Of a DNA stretch of 64,000 bases, positions 49,701 to 58,240 are shown one piece after another. Within the stretch, counting starts at the first letter, position 1, and the number at the start of each line of letters is the position of its first letter. Below the pieces are notes generated by a model, which saw nothing but the letters and a program-made list of their open reading frames with translations, was not told the origin of the DNA and ran no database searches. Origin of the DNA: Clostridiales bacterium SIT11 (GTDB taxonomy: Bacteria > Bacillota > Clostridia > Tissierellales > Peptoniphilaceae); contig CYUK01000003.1 in NCBI GenBank assembly GCA_001299455.1, positions 930,001 through 994,000 on the forward strand, written 5' to 3'. The translations under genes were made by a program, and so were the position numbers.

Positions 49701-52700
49701 TGTTTATCGAAGTATCCCAATCTGCAAAGTTATATCCAGTATTTGGTGTAACTTCTGGGTCAAAACCTTTTAATACAACTGCCTTATTAGGATTTACATA
49801 TACAACTTTTGTTGTATCCGTTGAATCTTTTATCTTACCTTTTGCTTCTGTTGAAAATGTTACAGTAATATAGCCTTCTGGTTTTTCTGATTCATCATCT
49901 TTTGTCTTTGGAATTACATCATCAATTGGAGCATATTTTGCAGTTACTGTTAAATCTTCAGTTATAGATTGAGTATCTTCTTTGTCCCAACCAGTAGCCT
50001 TCCATCCAGTTTCTGGACTTACTGTTGGTTTGACTATTTTTGTATGTCCAAGGGTTATATTTGCCTTAGGATTTACATAGTAAGCTGTTTGTCCTTCTAT
50101 CTTTGTTCCATGTTCACCCTTCTCGAATGTCACTGTTACATAGCCATCTGGTTTAGGATTTTCATTTCCTTGGTCATCCGTTGCAGGAATAATGTCATCA
50201 AGTTTTGTGAAAGTTCCCTTAACTGTTGTATCCACTTCATATTTAGTTTCAACTCTTGTGTTTTTATCCCAAGCATTAAATTTATAACCAGTTTCTGCAT
50301 TAGTTGTTGGTGGATTGATTGTTACTTGGCGATTCGGATCCACAAAGTAGGTGATAGTTTCTCCATCAACAATCTTTCCGCCTTCGCCTTCAATGACAAA
50401 GGTAACTGTCTTATAGCCTTCCGGTTTTTCTGTATCGTCATCTTTCGTCTTCGGAATGACAGCTTTAAGTTCATTAAAGCTTGCAGTAATTTTTGTTCCA
50501 TCTGCCTTATAAACTGTTGGGATTGTTGCGTCCTTATCCCATGCTCCAAATTCATAACCAGTGTTACCAACTGCTTTTGGTGGATTGATTGTCACATATT
50601 CATCTGGATTTACATAGAATTTTGTGACGCCTTCAAGCTTACCGTTAGCATCAGCTACAAATACTACTTCCTTGTAGCCTTCTGGCTTAGTATTTGGTGT
50701 TCCATCCTCTTTCTTTTCTGGAATAACATTATCAAGTTTTGTTGATAAAGCTTTTACAACAATATCAGCATTCGTTATTTCAAGTGTGTCTTCTTTATCC
50801 CACTTATTAAACTTATAACCTGTCTTTTCTGTTACAGTCGGTTTAGCAAGTTTTCCTAAAGTGATTCCTGCATCTTTCTTTACATAGTAATATTGTACCT
50901 TTGATAGAGTAAGCCCATCATCAGCTTCAAACTTAACTCTTACATATCCATCAGGTCTTGTGATCGGTTCATCAGGATTGTAAGGAATGATGTTCTTTAC
51001 ATTATCATACTGTGCTGTAATTGTTGTTGCTTCTGTAAACTTAGCCTTAATTGTATTTGTCCAAGTTCTTTCAGGATTTTCATCTGATTTCCAATCCTTA
51101 AAAGTATAAGCCTTAGCTTCTTCTGTAGCTGTTTTATCTACAGTCTTACCAACTGGGTTATCTACTGGAATAGTAACTTCTTTACTTGGGTTTACCCAGA
51201 ATGTTTTTGTAAATTCAGTTGTTGCCTTGTCTGTTGTCTTTACGATAACTTGTACAAAATTATTTGGCACAGGTGGTTTCTTATCTGGCTCCGTTTGTTC
51301 TACTACATCTTTTGTAAATCCTGGAGAAATAACTGTGTCTTCTGTAAATTTATGACGCTTAGCAAAATCATAAACTCCATTTTCATTTTGTGCGTCCTTA
51401 TCTGCTGACCAATGTGTAAAACCTAAATCGGCTTTTTCTTCATCTGTCAATTGAATTTCAGGAATTTCCACCCAAGCCTTTGGATTTACATAGTAAATCT
51501 TAGAGTCTTTTTCTCCAGGTTTTCCTGTAGGATTTACTGTAACTTTTACATAGTTTCCAGTTATATCTGCTAAGTCGCCACCAACTGCAGTTGCATCTTT
51601 TAAAACTTTTGGCATTGCTCCCGTTGTAAGAGCTTCGTAGACATTTTTGTAAATTTTTACTGGAATTTCGATTTCTTGTACCGAATTATCTGCAAATTTT
51701 ACTTTTGCCTTGAATTTTACAGTTCTTACAAGTTCATCTGAGTCAAACTTTCCTAATTCTTTTACTTTTTCATAGATATCATTTTGAGTAAGCTCTTTTC
51801 CGTTTTCATCAACGATAGTAACTGTGGCATCTTTTGGCAAATCACTTTCAGTACCATCTTTATTAACCCACTTAACTTGTGCCTTTAATTCATCAAGACT
51901 TGGTGCAAAGTCATTGGTCCAATTTCTATCAGGATCTTTATAGGATTCTGTTCTCACAAGTTCATTTACCTTTACTCCTGACCAATTGAAATAAGCTGTA
52001 AAAGTATAATCTCTATCTATGATTGTATTACTATTTAGAAGTTTTTCCTCGTCCCACTTAGTAAATTTCTTTCCTGCATCTGGAGTGATATAATACTTGC
52101 CTTCAGCTTTTGTTTCGCCTTTCTTCACTTCTTCTGGAACTGGAAGATTATCTGATTTTAGTCCAACGATTACATCATAATAAAGTTCCTTAACTGGATT
52201 GTCTTTATCATCTGTGAAGTTTCCGCCATCATCTGCGACAAATTTTACTCTTACATAGCCATCTGGCACGGGATCATCAGGATCTTTTACTTCAATTACT
52301 CTTACGTCCTTGTAGAAGAAATTAATTTCATCAAGTCCACTTTCATTGATACCAGCAAAGGTATCTGTGTCTTCATAAATGTCAAAGAAAACTTGTTGTT
52401 GTGGTTTGTCATTTAGAACCCAACCAGGAATTTTTCTGTAGTTTCTGGCATCGTAATGACGCTTGCCGTTTACCACTGTCTCATTAGGAATAATGGCGTA
52501 TTTTTCCTTGATTTCTTTAAAGGCAGTCTTATTGTCTGCAAGAAGTTTTTTATAAGCCTCACTCTTTTCTTCTGGAGTCATAGAAGTGTTATTTTTGATG
52601 GTTTGATAAGCAGCCTTAGCATTTTCCATAAAGGTTTCAACTGCTGCTTTGCCCCTATCATCAAGATAATTTACATCATAGACTCTTTCTTTAAACGGTC

Positions 52701-55700
52701 TGTAGAAAAATTCAAAGCGATTGTTCTTTGCTTTAGGATTATCTACTAAATCTCCTGTTTCAGGATCTGGGATTTTTTCTGGCTCAACTCTTAAAATTTG
52801 GTTGTAGGAGTTATCCCTATTAGTTTCATCCTTATAAGTTTTATAATCAGTATTTGCATTGTAAAGAGCTTCCCACTCAGCTTGTGGAACTAAGAGGTAC
52901 TTGTCCCCTTGCCGACTGCCAAGGCCTGTTGTATAGGACCCAACTCTTTTGTTATAGAGATTTTGTACTTCCTTAGATGTTTCATTATAACCTGCATCTA
53001 AGAAGTGGTGGATAGCCTTAACTGTTATTAGGTCTTTTTTGTTCCAAATTGCTCTAAGGTGGACATTGCCTACAACTTTATTGCCAAAGTGATACATTTC
53101 AGGAACTTTATACAAGTTCTTGTAACTTGTATCCTCTGTTGTGGTGTCATTGCCATTTTCATCCTTTGTATATCTTACAAATTCCCAACCAGCAAAGTTG
53201 TAGCCAGGTCTTGTTGGTTCAATAGTATTCTTAACTGCATCTTTAGGCTCTTTAAGAATCATCTTGTGAACAAAATTAAAGGTGTTAGGTTCTCCATTTA
53301 CTTTTTCTGGATAAGTGTGACTTACACCATCTATTTCAAGTTTTTTAGATTCATCAGAAATATTTTTTGTGCTTAAATCTCTTAAACTTCCGCCATTTGG
53401 ATCAAATTTTACCTTCCAAATTGTCTCTGGTTCGCCCCACTTGGCATAGAGAACTTGGTCGTAATGAAGTTTTGTTTCATTGCCGACTTTTACCAAGTTT
53501 TCACCGGCAGGATCTAGTGCCCATCCTAGGAAGCTCCAATCCTCTGGCACCCAAGCTGGTCTAGTAGGCACATGGCCTGTATCTAATTTCAAATCCTTTA
53601 GTGGCAATTCATAAGGCACATCTAAAATATTACCTGCGCCATATTCACTGTCATTTTTTACCGTCTTAGGGTCGTTGTTTAATTTTAATTTGTACTTGTT
53701 ACGAGAGTAGTTTGCGTAATTGTAGGCATTTTTACCTCCAAAGGATTTTCTGCCCCAAGGAAATTTGTCGATGTATTCTATCTTATCAGCATCACTTCTG
53801 AAAGGTGTCTTTGCATTTCTCTCTGCATTCAATTCATCAAAAGTTTTCTTTACGTCCCCACCTTTTTTATTTCCTATCCATTCTGCAAACCTAGTAGGTT
53901 CTTTAAGGGTAAAGCCTTGAAGATTAGGCAAAATGAAAGCATAACCAACTATTGCATTAGTATCACTCTTCCAATAGGAAAGGTCATAATCGATTTGCTC
54001 ATTTCCTTCGAAATCATCCTTGATAATATCAATGTGATGGATAATGGATTCATCGTAGGATGTCGCTGCCATAGAAATCTCATATTTGCCCCTATCTTTA
54101 GTTTCATTTTCTCCTATAGGTATTTGATTTCCATGACCATTCCCTTGATAGTTGGAACCATCACCCATAACGTCTTCACTGTCAATAAAATCTTCCGCAC
54201 TTAAACGATAGGGTGGCGTGTCACGGAAAATTAGTATTCCTGGTTCATTAACATTAATTGTCCATCCTATTGGACCCATGTCTACACCTGGTACACTACT
54301 TGCAGGCGGAAGGCCTGAAATTTCCGCATCCCTTGGCCATATTTTATCTAAACTTTGGTTGAAGCGAGCCCTTACTTTATAAGGAGATCCTTTTGTCCCT
54401 ATGACTTTTCCATTTCTTGTTATAGTAGGCCAGTAGCTAGACGCTGGATCCCATCCCTCTTCATTAGCAGCTGTAAAGTAAAGGGTGTAGACTCTTCTGT
54501 CGTAATAGACATTGTAGACAGTCTCCCCTGTTGAGGATACGGATTTTTGAACATTAGGATCCTCTTTTGAAGCATTTTGCTTCTTAGTCAAATCTTCATT
54601 GAAGAAGTAATATCTTTCAAATTCCTCTTTATCATCTTGAGCCTTTTCCAAACGTCCATCATTTAAGTCTGGGAAGTTAATTCCATGTATATCCAAATTA
54701 GTAAGGTCTGGAGTAGAACCTGTATCGACATTATCTATTCTTCTTGCGCCGATAAAGTCGTAACGATCACGCAAAGGAAGGGTGTCGTCTTGGTCATTGT
54801 AATCTGTTTTTTCAGTCCAAAATTGAATTACATAGTCTGCTTTAGGCTTGTCAGTCCACTCTGCAGTAAAGCTAAGAGTTTCTGCAGGCATGGCATATTT
54901 TATACCAGCTTCAAATTTTCCACCTGGTTCAAAGTCTTCTTTGGTAATAAGAGTGTCTTTAGTAAGAGTTTGTTTTTCTCCAGCTTGGTCAGTATAAGTT
55001 ATATCCTTATTTGCCTTCCAACCTTGTAAATTTGAACCCGGCTTTTCAATATCAAAGTTTAATTTTGGTATTGTTTGGCCATAGATAAGAGTCATTCCAG
55101 GCAGTTCAGTTCCACCCTTGGAATCAAATTTCACGTCATAAATAGCACGGTTATAACGCATTTCTATTTCAAAATTAGCTGAATTTTGTGGGACTTGAGT
55201 TGTGAGGACATTGACTTCAGGAACGTAACCTTTAATCTGTTCGCCTTTTAAGGCATCTATAGTTACAGATGTTCCTGTAACACCAGTTTGGTATGTGTAA
55301 ATAAAATCAGTATCCCCATCTCTATATCCATATTCATTACGATTTTCAAGTTTTTGGAAAGTGTGTTTTATCTTTATTGTCCCTTGTTTTGCCTTATAAA
55401 GATAGGGATGTTGACCCTTATATTCATCTCCATCTAAGTTTCCTTTTTGCGCATTTTCTTTAATGTAGTCATAATTTACAGTAAAGCTTTTTGTAGGTGC
55501 AGTATAGCCATCTATTCCTGGCAAATCTATTTTTTTGTTTATCTTAGATTTTTCTGCATCTGTAAGAACTTTTTGTCCTGCATTGCCATCTAGGTCAGTG
55601 TATGTGTAGTCTTCATCACCGACAGTAGCTATATAGGGTTGGTAGCCAATAATTTCCTCATCATTTCTAGGAACCTTATAATCTGCACGCATGGTATAGA

Positions 55701-56079
55701 GCTTTGGCATTTCAGGATTTTTTACAACATCCTCTGCCGCCTTTCCCTTGGTCTGTGCTACTGTCAAAGGCGTTTTGTTTAAGTCTTGTTGTGATTTAAT
55801 TGATGTTTGATCATAGTTTACTTGCGCCAAACTCTGGAAAGGAAGTGCAGTAATAAGCATAATCATTGCCAATAATCCACAAACACTTTGTTTTACAAAT
55901 TTTTTCAAGTCTTTCCCACCTATCTTTCTTTTGCTTTCTTTTGATTTTGTTACTCTACACAAATCGTGTATACTTGCTTTTCTTCTCCTTATCTTTTTTA
56001 AAGATACTTCCATTTTTAGGTCTATTTCTCTAGCCTTATTGTAATGAATTTTATACATTTTTTCAAGATATTCTCTCAT
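46786..56079 (-). CDS. Giant secreted SLH-anchored repeat protein
   Basis: The frame has 3097 codons. An unusually long basic N-region precedes a hydrophobic signal (FVKQSVCGLLAMIMLITALPFQSLA, about residues 60-88). Start choice is uncertain (56079 or the in-frame ATG at 56010) because no strong ribosome-binding site is seen. InlB-B/Listeria-Bacteroides-like segments (VKFDSKGGTELPGMTLIYGQ; VKFDPNGGSLRDLS) lie in the N-terminal third. About 14 divergent repeats of 75-90 residues run from roughly 1270 to 2810, of the type KPEGYxTVTF...YYVNP...GYKFxxWD...ITAxY...VIP. A Pro-Thr stretch (TPPTPPTPPTPGPGG) and three SLH repeats (GLTRAEAAQILANAL, KITRGEWIATLRRF, FIPRQEVAAVSNKAF) end the protein. It is a cell-wall-bound fibrous adhesin or matrix protein. 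No LPxTG motif is present. Confidence 0.88.
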   Translation of the reverse strand: MREYLEKMYKIHYNKAREIDLKMEVSLKKIRRRKASIHDLCRVTKSKESKRKIGGKDLKKFVKQSVCGLLAMIMLITALPFQSLAQVNYDQTSIKSQQDLNKTPLTVAQTKGKAAEDVVKNPEMPKLYTMRADYKVPRNDEEIIGYQPYIATVGDEDYTYTDLDGNAGQKVLTDAEKSKINKKIDLPGIDGYTAPTKSFTVNYDYIKENAQKGNLDGDEYKGQHPYLYKAKQGTIKIKHTFQKLENRNEYGYRDGDTDFIYTYQTGVTGTSVTIDALKGEQIKGYVPEVNVLTTQVPQNSANFEIEMRYNRAIYDVKFDSKGGTELPGMTLIYGQTIPKLNFDIEKPGSNLQGWKANKDITYTDQAGEKQTLTKDTLITKEDFEPGGKFEAGIKYAMPAETLSFTAEWTDKPKADYVIQFWTEKTDYNDQDDTLPLRDRYDFIGARRIDNVDTGSTPDLTNLDIHGINFPDLNDGRLEKAQDDKEEFERYYFFNEDLTKKQNASKEDPNVQKSVSSTGETVYNVYYDRRVYTLYFTAANEEGWDPASSYWPTITRNGKVIGTKGSPYKVRARFNQSLDKIWPRDAEISGLPPASSVPGVDMGPIGWTINVNEPGILIFRDTPPYRLSAEDFIDSEDVMGDGSNYQGNGHGNQIPIGENETKDRGKYEISMAATSYDESIIHHIDIIKDDFEGNEQIDYDLSYWKSDTNAIVGYAFILPNLQGFTLKEPTRFAEWIGNKKGGDVKKTFDELNAERNAKTPFRSDADKIEYIDKFPWGRKSFGGKNAYNYANYSRNKYKLKLNNDPKTVKNDSEYGAGNILDVPYELPLKDLKLDTGHVPTRPAWVPEDWSFLGWALDPAGENLVKVGNETKLHYDQVLYAKWGEPETIWKVKFDPNGGSLRDLSTKNISDESKKLEIDGVSHTYPEKVNGEPNTFNFVHKMILKEPKDAVKNTIEPTRPGYNFAGWEFVRYTKDENGNDTTTEDTSYKNLYKVPEMYHFGNKVVGNVHLRAIWNKKDLITVKAIHHFLDAGYNETSKEVQNLYNKRVGSYTTGLGSRQGDKYLLVPQAEWEALYNANTDYKTYKDETNRDNSYNQILRVEPEKIPDPETGDLVDNPKAKNNRFEFFYRPFKERVYDVNYLDDRGKAAVETFMENAKAAYQTIKNNTSMTPEEKSEAYKKLLADNKTAFKEIKEKYAIIPNETVVNGKRHYDARNYRKIPGWVLNDKPQQQVFFDIYEDTDTFAGINESGLDEINFFYKDVRVIEVKDPDDPVPDGYVRVKFVADDGGNFTDDKDNPVKELYYDVIVGLKSDNLPVPEEVKKGETKAEGKYYITPDAGKKFTKWDEEKLLNSNTIIDRDYTFTAYFNWSGVKVNELVRTESYKDPDRNWTNDFAPSLDELKAQVKWVNKDGTESDLPKDATVTIVDENGKELTQNDIYEKVKELGKFDSDELVRTVKFKAKVKFADNSVQEIEIPVKIYKNVYEALTTGAMPKVLKDATAVGGDLADITGNYVKVTVNPTGKPGEKDSKIYYVNPKAWVEIPEIQLTDEEKADLGFTHWSADKDAQNENGVYDFAKRHKFTEDTVISPGFTKDVVEQTEPDKKPPVPNNFVQVIVKTTDKATTEFTKTFWVNPSKEVTIPVDNPVGKTVDKTATEEAKAYTFKDWKSDENPERTWTNTIKAKFTEATTITAQYDNVKNIIPYNPDEPITRPDGYVRVKFEADDGLTLSKVQYYYVKKDAGITLGKLAKPTVTEKTGYKFNKWDKEDTLEITNADIVVKALSTKLDNVIPEKKEDGTPNTKPEGYKEVVFVADANGKLEGVTKFYVNPDEYVTINPPKAVGNTGYEFGAWDKDATIPTVYKADGTKITASFNELKAVIPKTKDDDTEKPEGYKTVTFVIEGEGGKIVDGETITYFVDPNRQVTINPPTTNAETGYKFNAWDKNTRVETKYEVDTTVKGTFTKLDDIIPATDDQGNENPKPDGYVTVTFEKGEHGTKIEGQTAYYVNPKANITLGHTKIVKPTVSPETGWKATGWDKEDTQSITEDLTVTAKYAPIDDVIPKTKDDESEKPEGYITVTFSTEAKGKIKDSTDTTKVVYVNPNKAVVLKGFDPEVTPNTGYNFADWDTSINKAIQYKDKDIIKALYNEKGDVIPQEKTDGSDKPVGYFTVTFDKGANGELSGKTVYYVKPNTKVTVPAPTVKPNVGYKFDKWDAELTQTFAKDTKITAQYTELDNVIPGDQTKPEGYITVTFVADKNGTLSGTTSYHVNPNMEVNLTDRADAITKNPNVGYTAKGGTWTNDDNKNLDDIFTKDTKFVFNFVKLKDVVPGGDNVDQPKGYVKVEFTADENGSLEGGNKTYYVNPEKNIKVGSTELPIPKPNPNDNYKFDKWLEKIDENEEIKTDKRYVATFKINKVTMTYKADDATTGTVPEALSYDIGTEITIAGGNDLKKDNAVLTGWKIGDKTYKPGEKFTINADTTATAVWEAGVHTVNFDTQGGGHIPSQQVKHNALITPVENPEKDGYFFAGWKIKGTDTVFDPTKDKVTEDITLVAQYSKDIIPQTGTEKPEGVPDSFVLVEFKEGTNGTLTGTTKYWVNLAAGKKLSDIAHPSVTAEKGWKHTGWDKTEDTEINAQLEVTAQYLEKVLTTNPNDTKNYVKVAFESGAHGTIADTETKTYWVLKDETVSLKAPTVTANEGYAQKTGDDAWSPQIAKSYSTDTEHIAQYVYNGENVIPQPGNDKPENVPVDFVLVEFNQGAHGTIAATETVKYWVNPTVQVTLPAPSVKANPGYEQQKGFNAWDHYLRDIFSQNTVITAQYQKIQETPPTPPTPPTPPTPGPGGTLQPLRPSGTVTVIEKEIVEVPVKDRNFRKEVWYMQGFADYFRPTEGLTRAEAAQILANALVEDGYKFNPNYALSYKDITGNEWYAKAIRITTQADVFRGYDTGYFDPHKKITRGEWIATLRRFQELDIVDGNHMGVRADHWGIGEIEAAYKAGWLTLYDQGLAKFKVDEFIPRQEVAAVSNKAFNRVLDKTYIQRNSKNLISYKDINPSMWSYEDILCASNTFLHRDKLYRGHAMDRTKTTYNIDLAGYTVTQDKFQRIERR
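48200..52280 (-). repeat. Tandem degenerate protein-coding repeats in the giant gene
   Basis: Repeat units of about 225-280 bases encode the GYxxVxF...VNP...W/D...Y...VIP modules; about 14 units can be counted by eye from GYVRVKF near 52260 down to about 47650. They diverge strongly at DNA level, unlike recent tandem duplications, although short DNA blocks (for example those encoding KPEGY or YYVNP) recur. Confidence 0.75.
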
Positions 56080-56166
56080 CTTCCTATGGGTTCTTTCATA
56101 AAATTAAAGTCCGTTCCATAGCCTTCTTATTTCTTAAGGAGATAGCCTTAGAAGAAAGATTCTCCA

Positions 56167-56194
56167 GCCCGTCCCGGCAGGGCTTTTTGCGTTT
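56167..56194 (+). terminator. Orphan plus-strand hairpin with T runs
   Basis: AGCCC (56168-56172) pairs with GGGCT (56182-56186), followed by TTTTGCGTTTT. No plus-strand gene ends before it; the neighbour on the left is the giant gene on the minus strand. It may be a relic of a lost gene. Confidence 0.4.
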
Positions 56195-56205
56195 TAAACT
56201 GTTCA

Positions 56206-56488
56206 AATATTTATAGAGAATCCATGCCTACAAATTTTATTTCTGCAAGACTTTAAATTGATAGATCTTTCTGTTATAACCTAAATAAAAAATACACCCT
56301 TGTCGTGGGTGACGAAGCTTTTTATAGACTGGACTATGAGCAAACCATTGAAATCCTATGACGTGCAAATTGAAATACTCGTATCCGGAGGCTTTGGCAT
56401 TGAGAATCCGGATGAGGCTAAGATTATTTTGTCACAAAGCAATGATTATAACCTGAAAAATAATTATAATACTCCGTGCTCAGGATGA
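56206..56488 (+). pseudogene. Decayed gene remnant, left copy
   Basis: Bases 56206-56282 match 60596-60672 (shared block CCATGCCTACAAATTTTATT and a later TTCTGTTATAAC). Further on, a 62-codon frame encodes GFGIENPDEAKIILSQSN, matching GLDINHPEDVKIILSQVN in the right copy. Frame changes are needed to join the parts (MPTNFISA, FCYNLNKKYTLVVGDEAFYRLDYEQTIEI, then the KIILSQ part), so it is broken. I do not recognise the parent family. The remaining bases between 56080 and 56679 hold an orphan terminator and the promoter of the ATPase gene. Confidence 0.5.
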
Positions 56489-56644
56489 AATTATATATTC
56501 TTTCACATCTTCTTAAACTAGGTAATCTTTCATCTTCATTTCCTATATTTTGAAAGTCTTTACTTGTTCATTGTACAAATAACAACTCTTTTCCATCTTT
56601 TTCAGGATATTTTTATGATCCAAGTCTTCCTCTATATATTAATT

Positions 56645-56653
56645 TGTTATAAT
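56645..56653 (+). promoter_or_regulatory. Extended -10 promoter of the HerA-like ATPase gene
   Basis: TGTTATAAT (TG at 56645-56646, TATAAT at 56648-56653); no good -35. AAAGGAGG at 56667-56674 serves the ATG at 56680. Confidence 0.55.
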
Positions 56654-56679
56654 GAAATGAGATATGAAAGGAGGTTGTC

Positions 56680-58167
56680 ATGGACAAAATTTTGATTGGC
56701 AAAGGGAATAGGGAAAATTATATTCTTTTAAATAAAATGAATCGGCACGGACTAATCAGCGGCGCTACTGGAACTGGCAAAACCGTCACTCTAAAGGTGC
56801 TTACGGAAGGTCTCTCTGACGCTGGGGTTCCAACCATTCTTGCGGATGTGAAGGGCGATCTTGCAAATATTTCAAAGCCTGGCGAGATGAATGACAAATT
56901 AAATTCAAGGCTTGAAGAACTTGGTATTTCTAATTTTGATTTTAAAAATTATCCCGTAAATATGTGGGATATCTACGGCGAAAAAGGAATTCCACTTCGA
57001 GTTACTGTTTCAGAGATGGGGCCTCTTATGCTGGCAAATATTTTAGACCTAAACGATACGCAGACTGGGGTTTTAAATATTATTTTCAAAGTTGCTGACA
57101 GCGAGGGTCTTCTCTTAATCGATTTAAAGGATCTTAAACAGATGATAAATTTCGTCGGTGAAAATAGGGACGAGATTAGTAGGACCTACGGCAATGTGGC
57201 GAGTCAAAGTCTCTCTGCCATTTCTAGAAAACTTTTGTTGATTGAAGATGCCGGTGGAAATTTATTCTTCGGAGAGCCTGCGATAGATATCGGCGACCTT
57301 ATTAGAACAGACCCAAGTGGCAAAGGTGTGGTCAATATTTTAAATGCTAGGAAATTGATCTCAAATCCACTTCTCTACTCCATGCTTCTTCTATACTTGC
57401 TTTCAGAAATCTACGAAAACTTCCCCGAGGTTGGAGATTTGGACCAACCTAAGCTTGCCTTCTTCTTTGACGAAGCGTATTTACTATTTAACAACACGCC
57501 AAAAATTTTACAGGACAAGATTATCCAAGTGGTTCGTCTCGTGCGCAGTAAAGGGGTAGGCGTCTTCTTCATCACGCAAAATCCTCTCGACGTGCCGGAA
57601 TCCATTTCGTCACAACTTTCCAACAGAATCGTCCATCAACTAAGGGCTTATTCTCCAAAGGAACTAAAGGCGATAAACGCTGTTGCAGACACCTTTAGAC
57701 AGGATGAATCCATGGATATAAAGGAAGAAATCATAAATCTTAGGACCGGAGAAGCCTTGGTTTCATTTGCCGATGAAGGTGGTGCACCAACTGTAGCAGA
57801 CAAGGCACTGATCCTTCCGCCCCACTCATCCTTTGCGACACTCACCGATGAGGAGTATAGAGCCTTGGTTGATTCTTCGCCACTTTATACAAAGTACAAG
57901 AAAGCAATTGACAGAGAATCCGCCTACGAAATTCTTTTAGAAAGAATCGAAAGAGAAAAGTTGGAAGCTGAAAAAGAAAAATCAGAAGCCGAAAGACAGA
58001 AAGAACTTGAAGCTCAAAGAAAAGAATTCGAAAGAGCACAAAAGTCCAGCCGCAGCCAAAAGACTTATATTGATAAAGGCATCGACTCCATGCTCGGCAC
58101 CCTTACGAGAACCATTGGTCGTGAAATCGCAAGAGGCCTCCTGGGTTCCATGAAAAAAAGAAGATAA
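56680..58167 (+). CDS. HerA-like / DUF853 (YjgR-type) AAA ATPase
   Basis: This 495-residue P-loop ATPase has Walker A GATGTGKT (residues 28-35) with LISGATGTGKTVTLKVL, then ILADVKGDLANISKPGE, Walker B LAFFFDEAYLLF around 260-270, and VVRLVRSKGVGVFFITQNPLDVPESISSQLSNRIVHQLRAY (sensor and arginine-finger region). A C-terminal coiled coil (ESAYEILLERIEREKLEAEKEKSEAERQKELEAQRKEFE) ends in a Gly-rich helix. It belongs to the HerA/VirB4/FtsK superfamily; the DUF853 subgroup has no settled function. No NurA-type nuclease or other obvious partner is adjacent. It is a single-gene unit with a strong terminator. Confidence 0.85.
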   Translation: MDKILIGKGNRENYILLNKMNRHGLISGATGTGKTVTLKVLTEGLSDAGVPTILADVKGDLANISKPGEMNDKLNSRLEELGISNFDFKNYPVNMWDIYGEKGIPLRVTVSEMGPLMLANILDLNDTQTGVLNIIFKVADSEGLLLIDLKDLKQMINFVGENRDEISRTYGNVASQSLSAISRKLLLIEDAGGNLFFGEPAIDIGDLIRTDPSGKGVVNILNARKLISNPLLYSMLLLYLLSEIYENFPEVGDLDQPKLAFFFDEAYLLFNNTPKILQDKIIQVVRLVRSKGVGVFFITQNPLDVPESISSQLSNRIVHQLRAYSPKELKAINAVADTFRQDESMDIKEEIINLRTGEALVSFADEGGAPTVADKALILPPHSSFATLTDEEYRALVDSSPLYTKYKKAIDRESAYEILLERIEREKLEAEKEKSEAERQKELEAQRKEFERAQKSSRSQKTYIDKGIDSMLGTLTRTIGREIARGLLGSMKKRR

Positions 58168-58171
58168 GATA

Positions 58172-58216
58172 GAAATCCCCTCCTTACTGGTTTGTCCAGT
58201 AAGAAGGGGATTTTTC
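58172..58216 (+). terminator. Terminator after the HerA-like gene
   Basis: AATCCCC-T-CCTTACTGG (58174-58190) pairs with CCAGTAAG-AA-GGGGATT (58196-58212), with minor bulges, followed by TTTC. It may also serve the convergent catalase gene. Confidence 0.85.
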
Positions 58217-58240
58217 AAAACCAAGCTCTTTATTTTATAT

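Noticed and set aside
49969-50745. 258-codon plus-strand frame
   Set aside because: It lies antisense inside the giant gene, is extremely rich in Cys, Phe and Ile, and lacks a ribosome-binding site. It is a shadow of the repeat-coding strand.
47650-52280. Regular repeats as a CRISPR array
   Set aside because: The repeat units are 225-280 bases, protein-coding, in frame and divergent, not short identical repeats with spacers. No cas genes are present.
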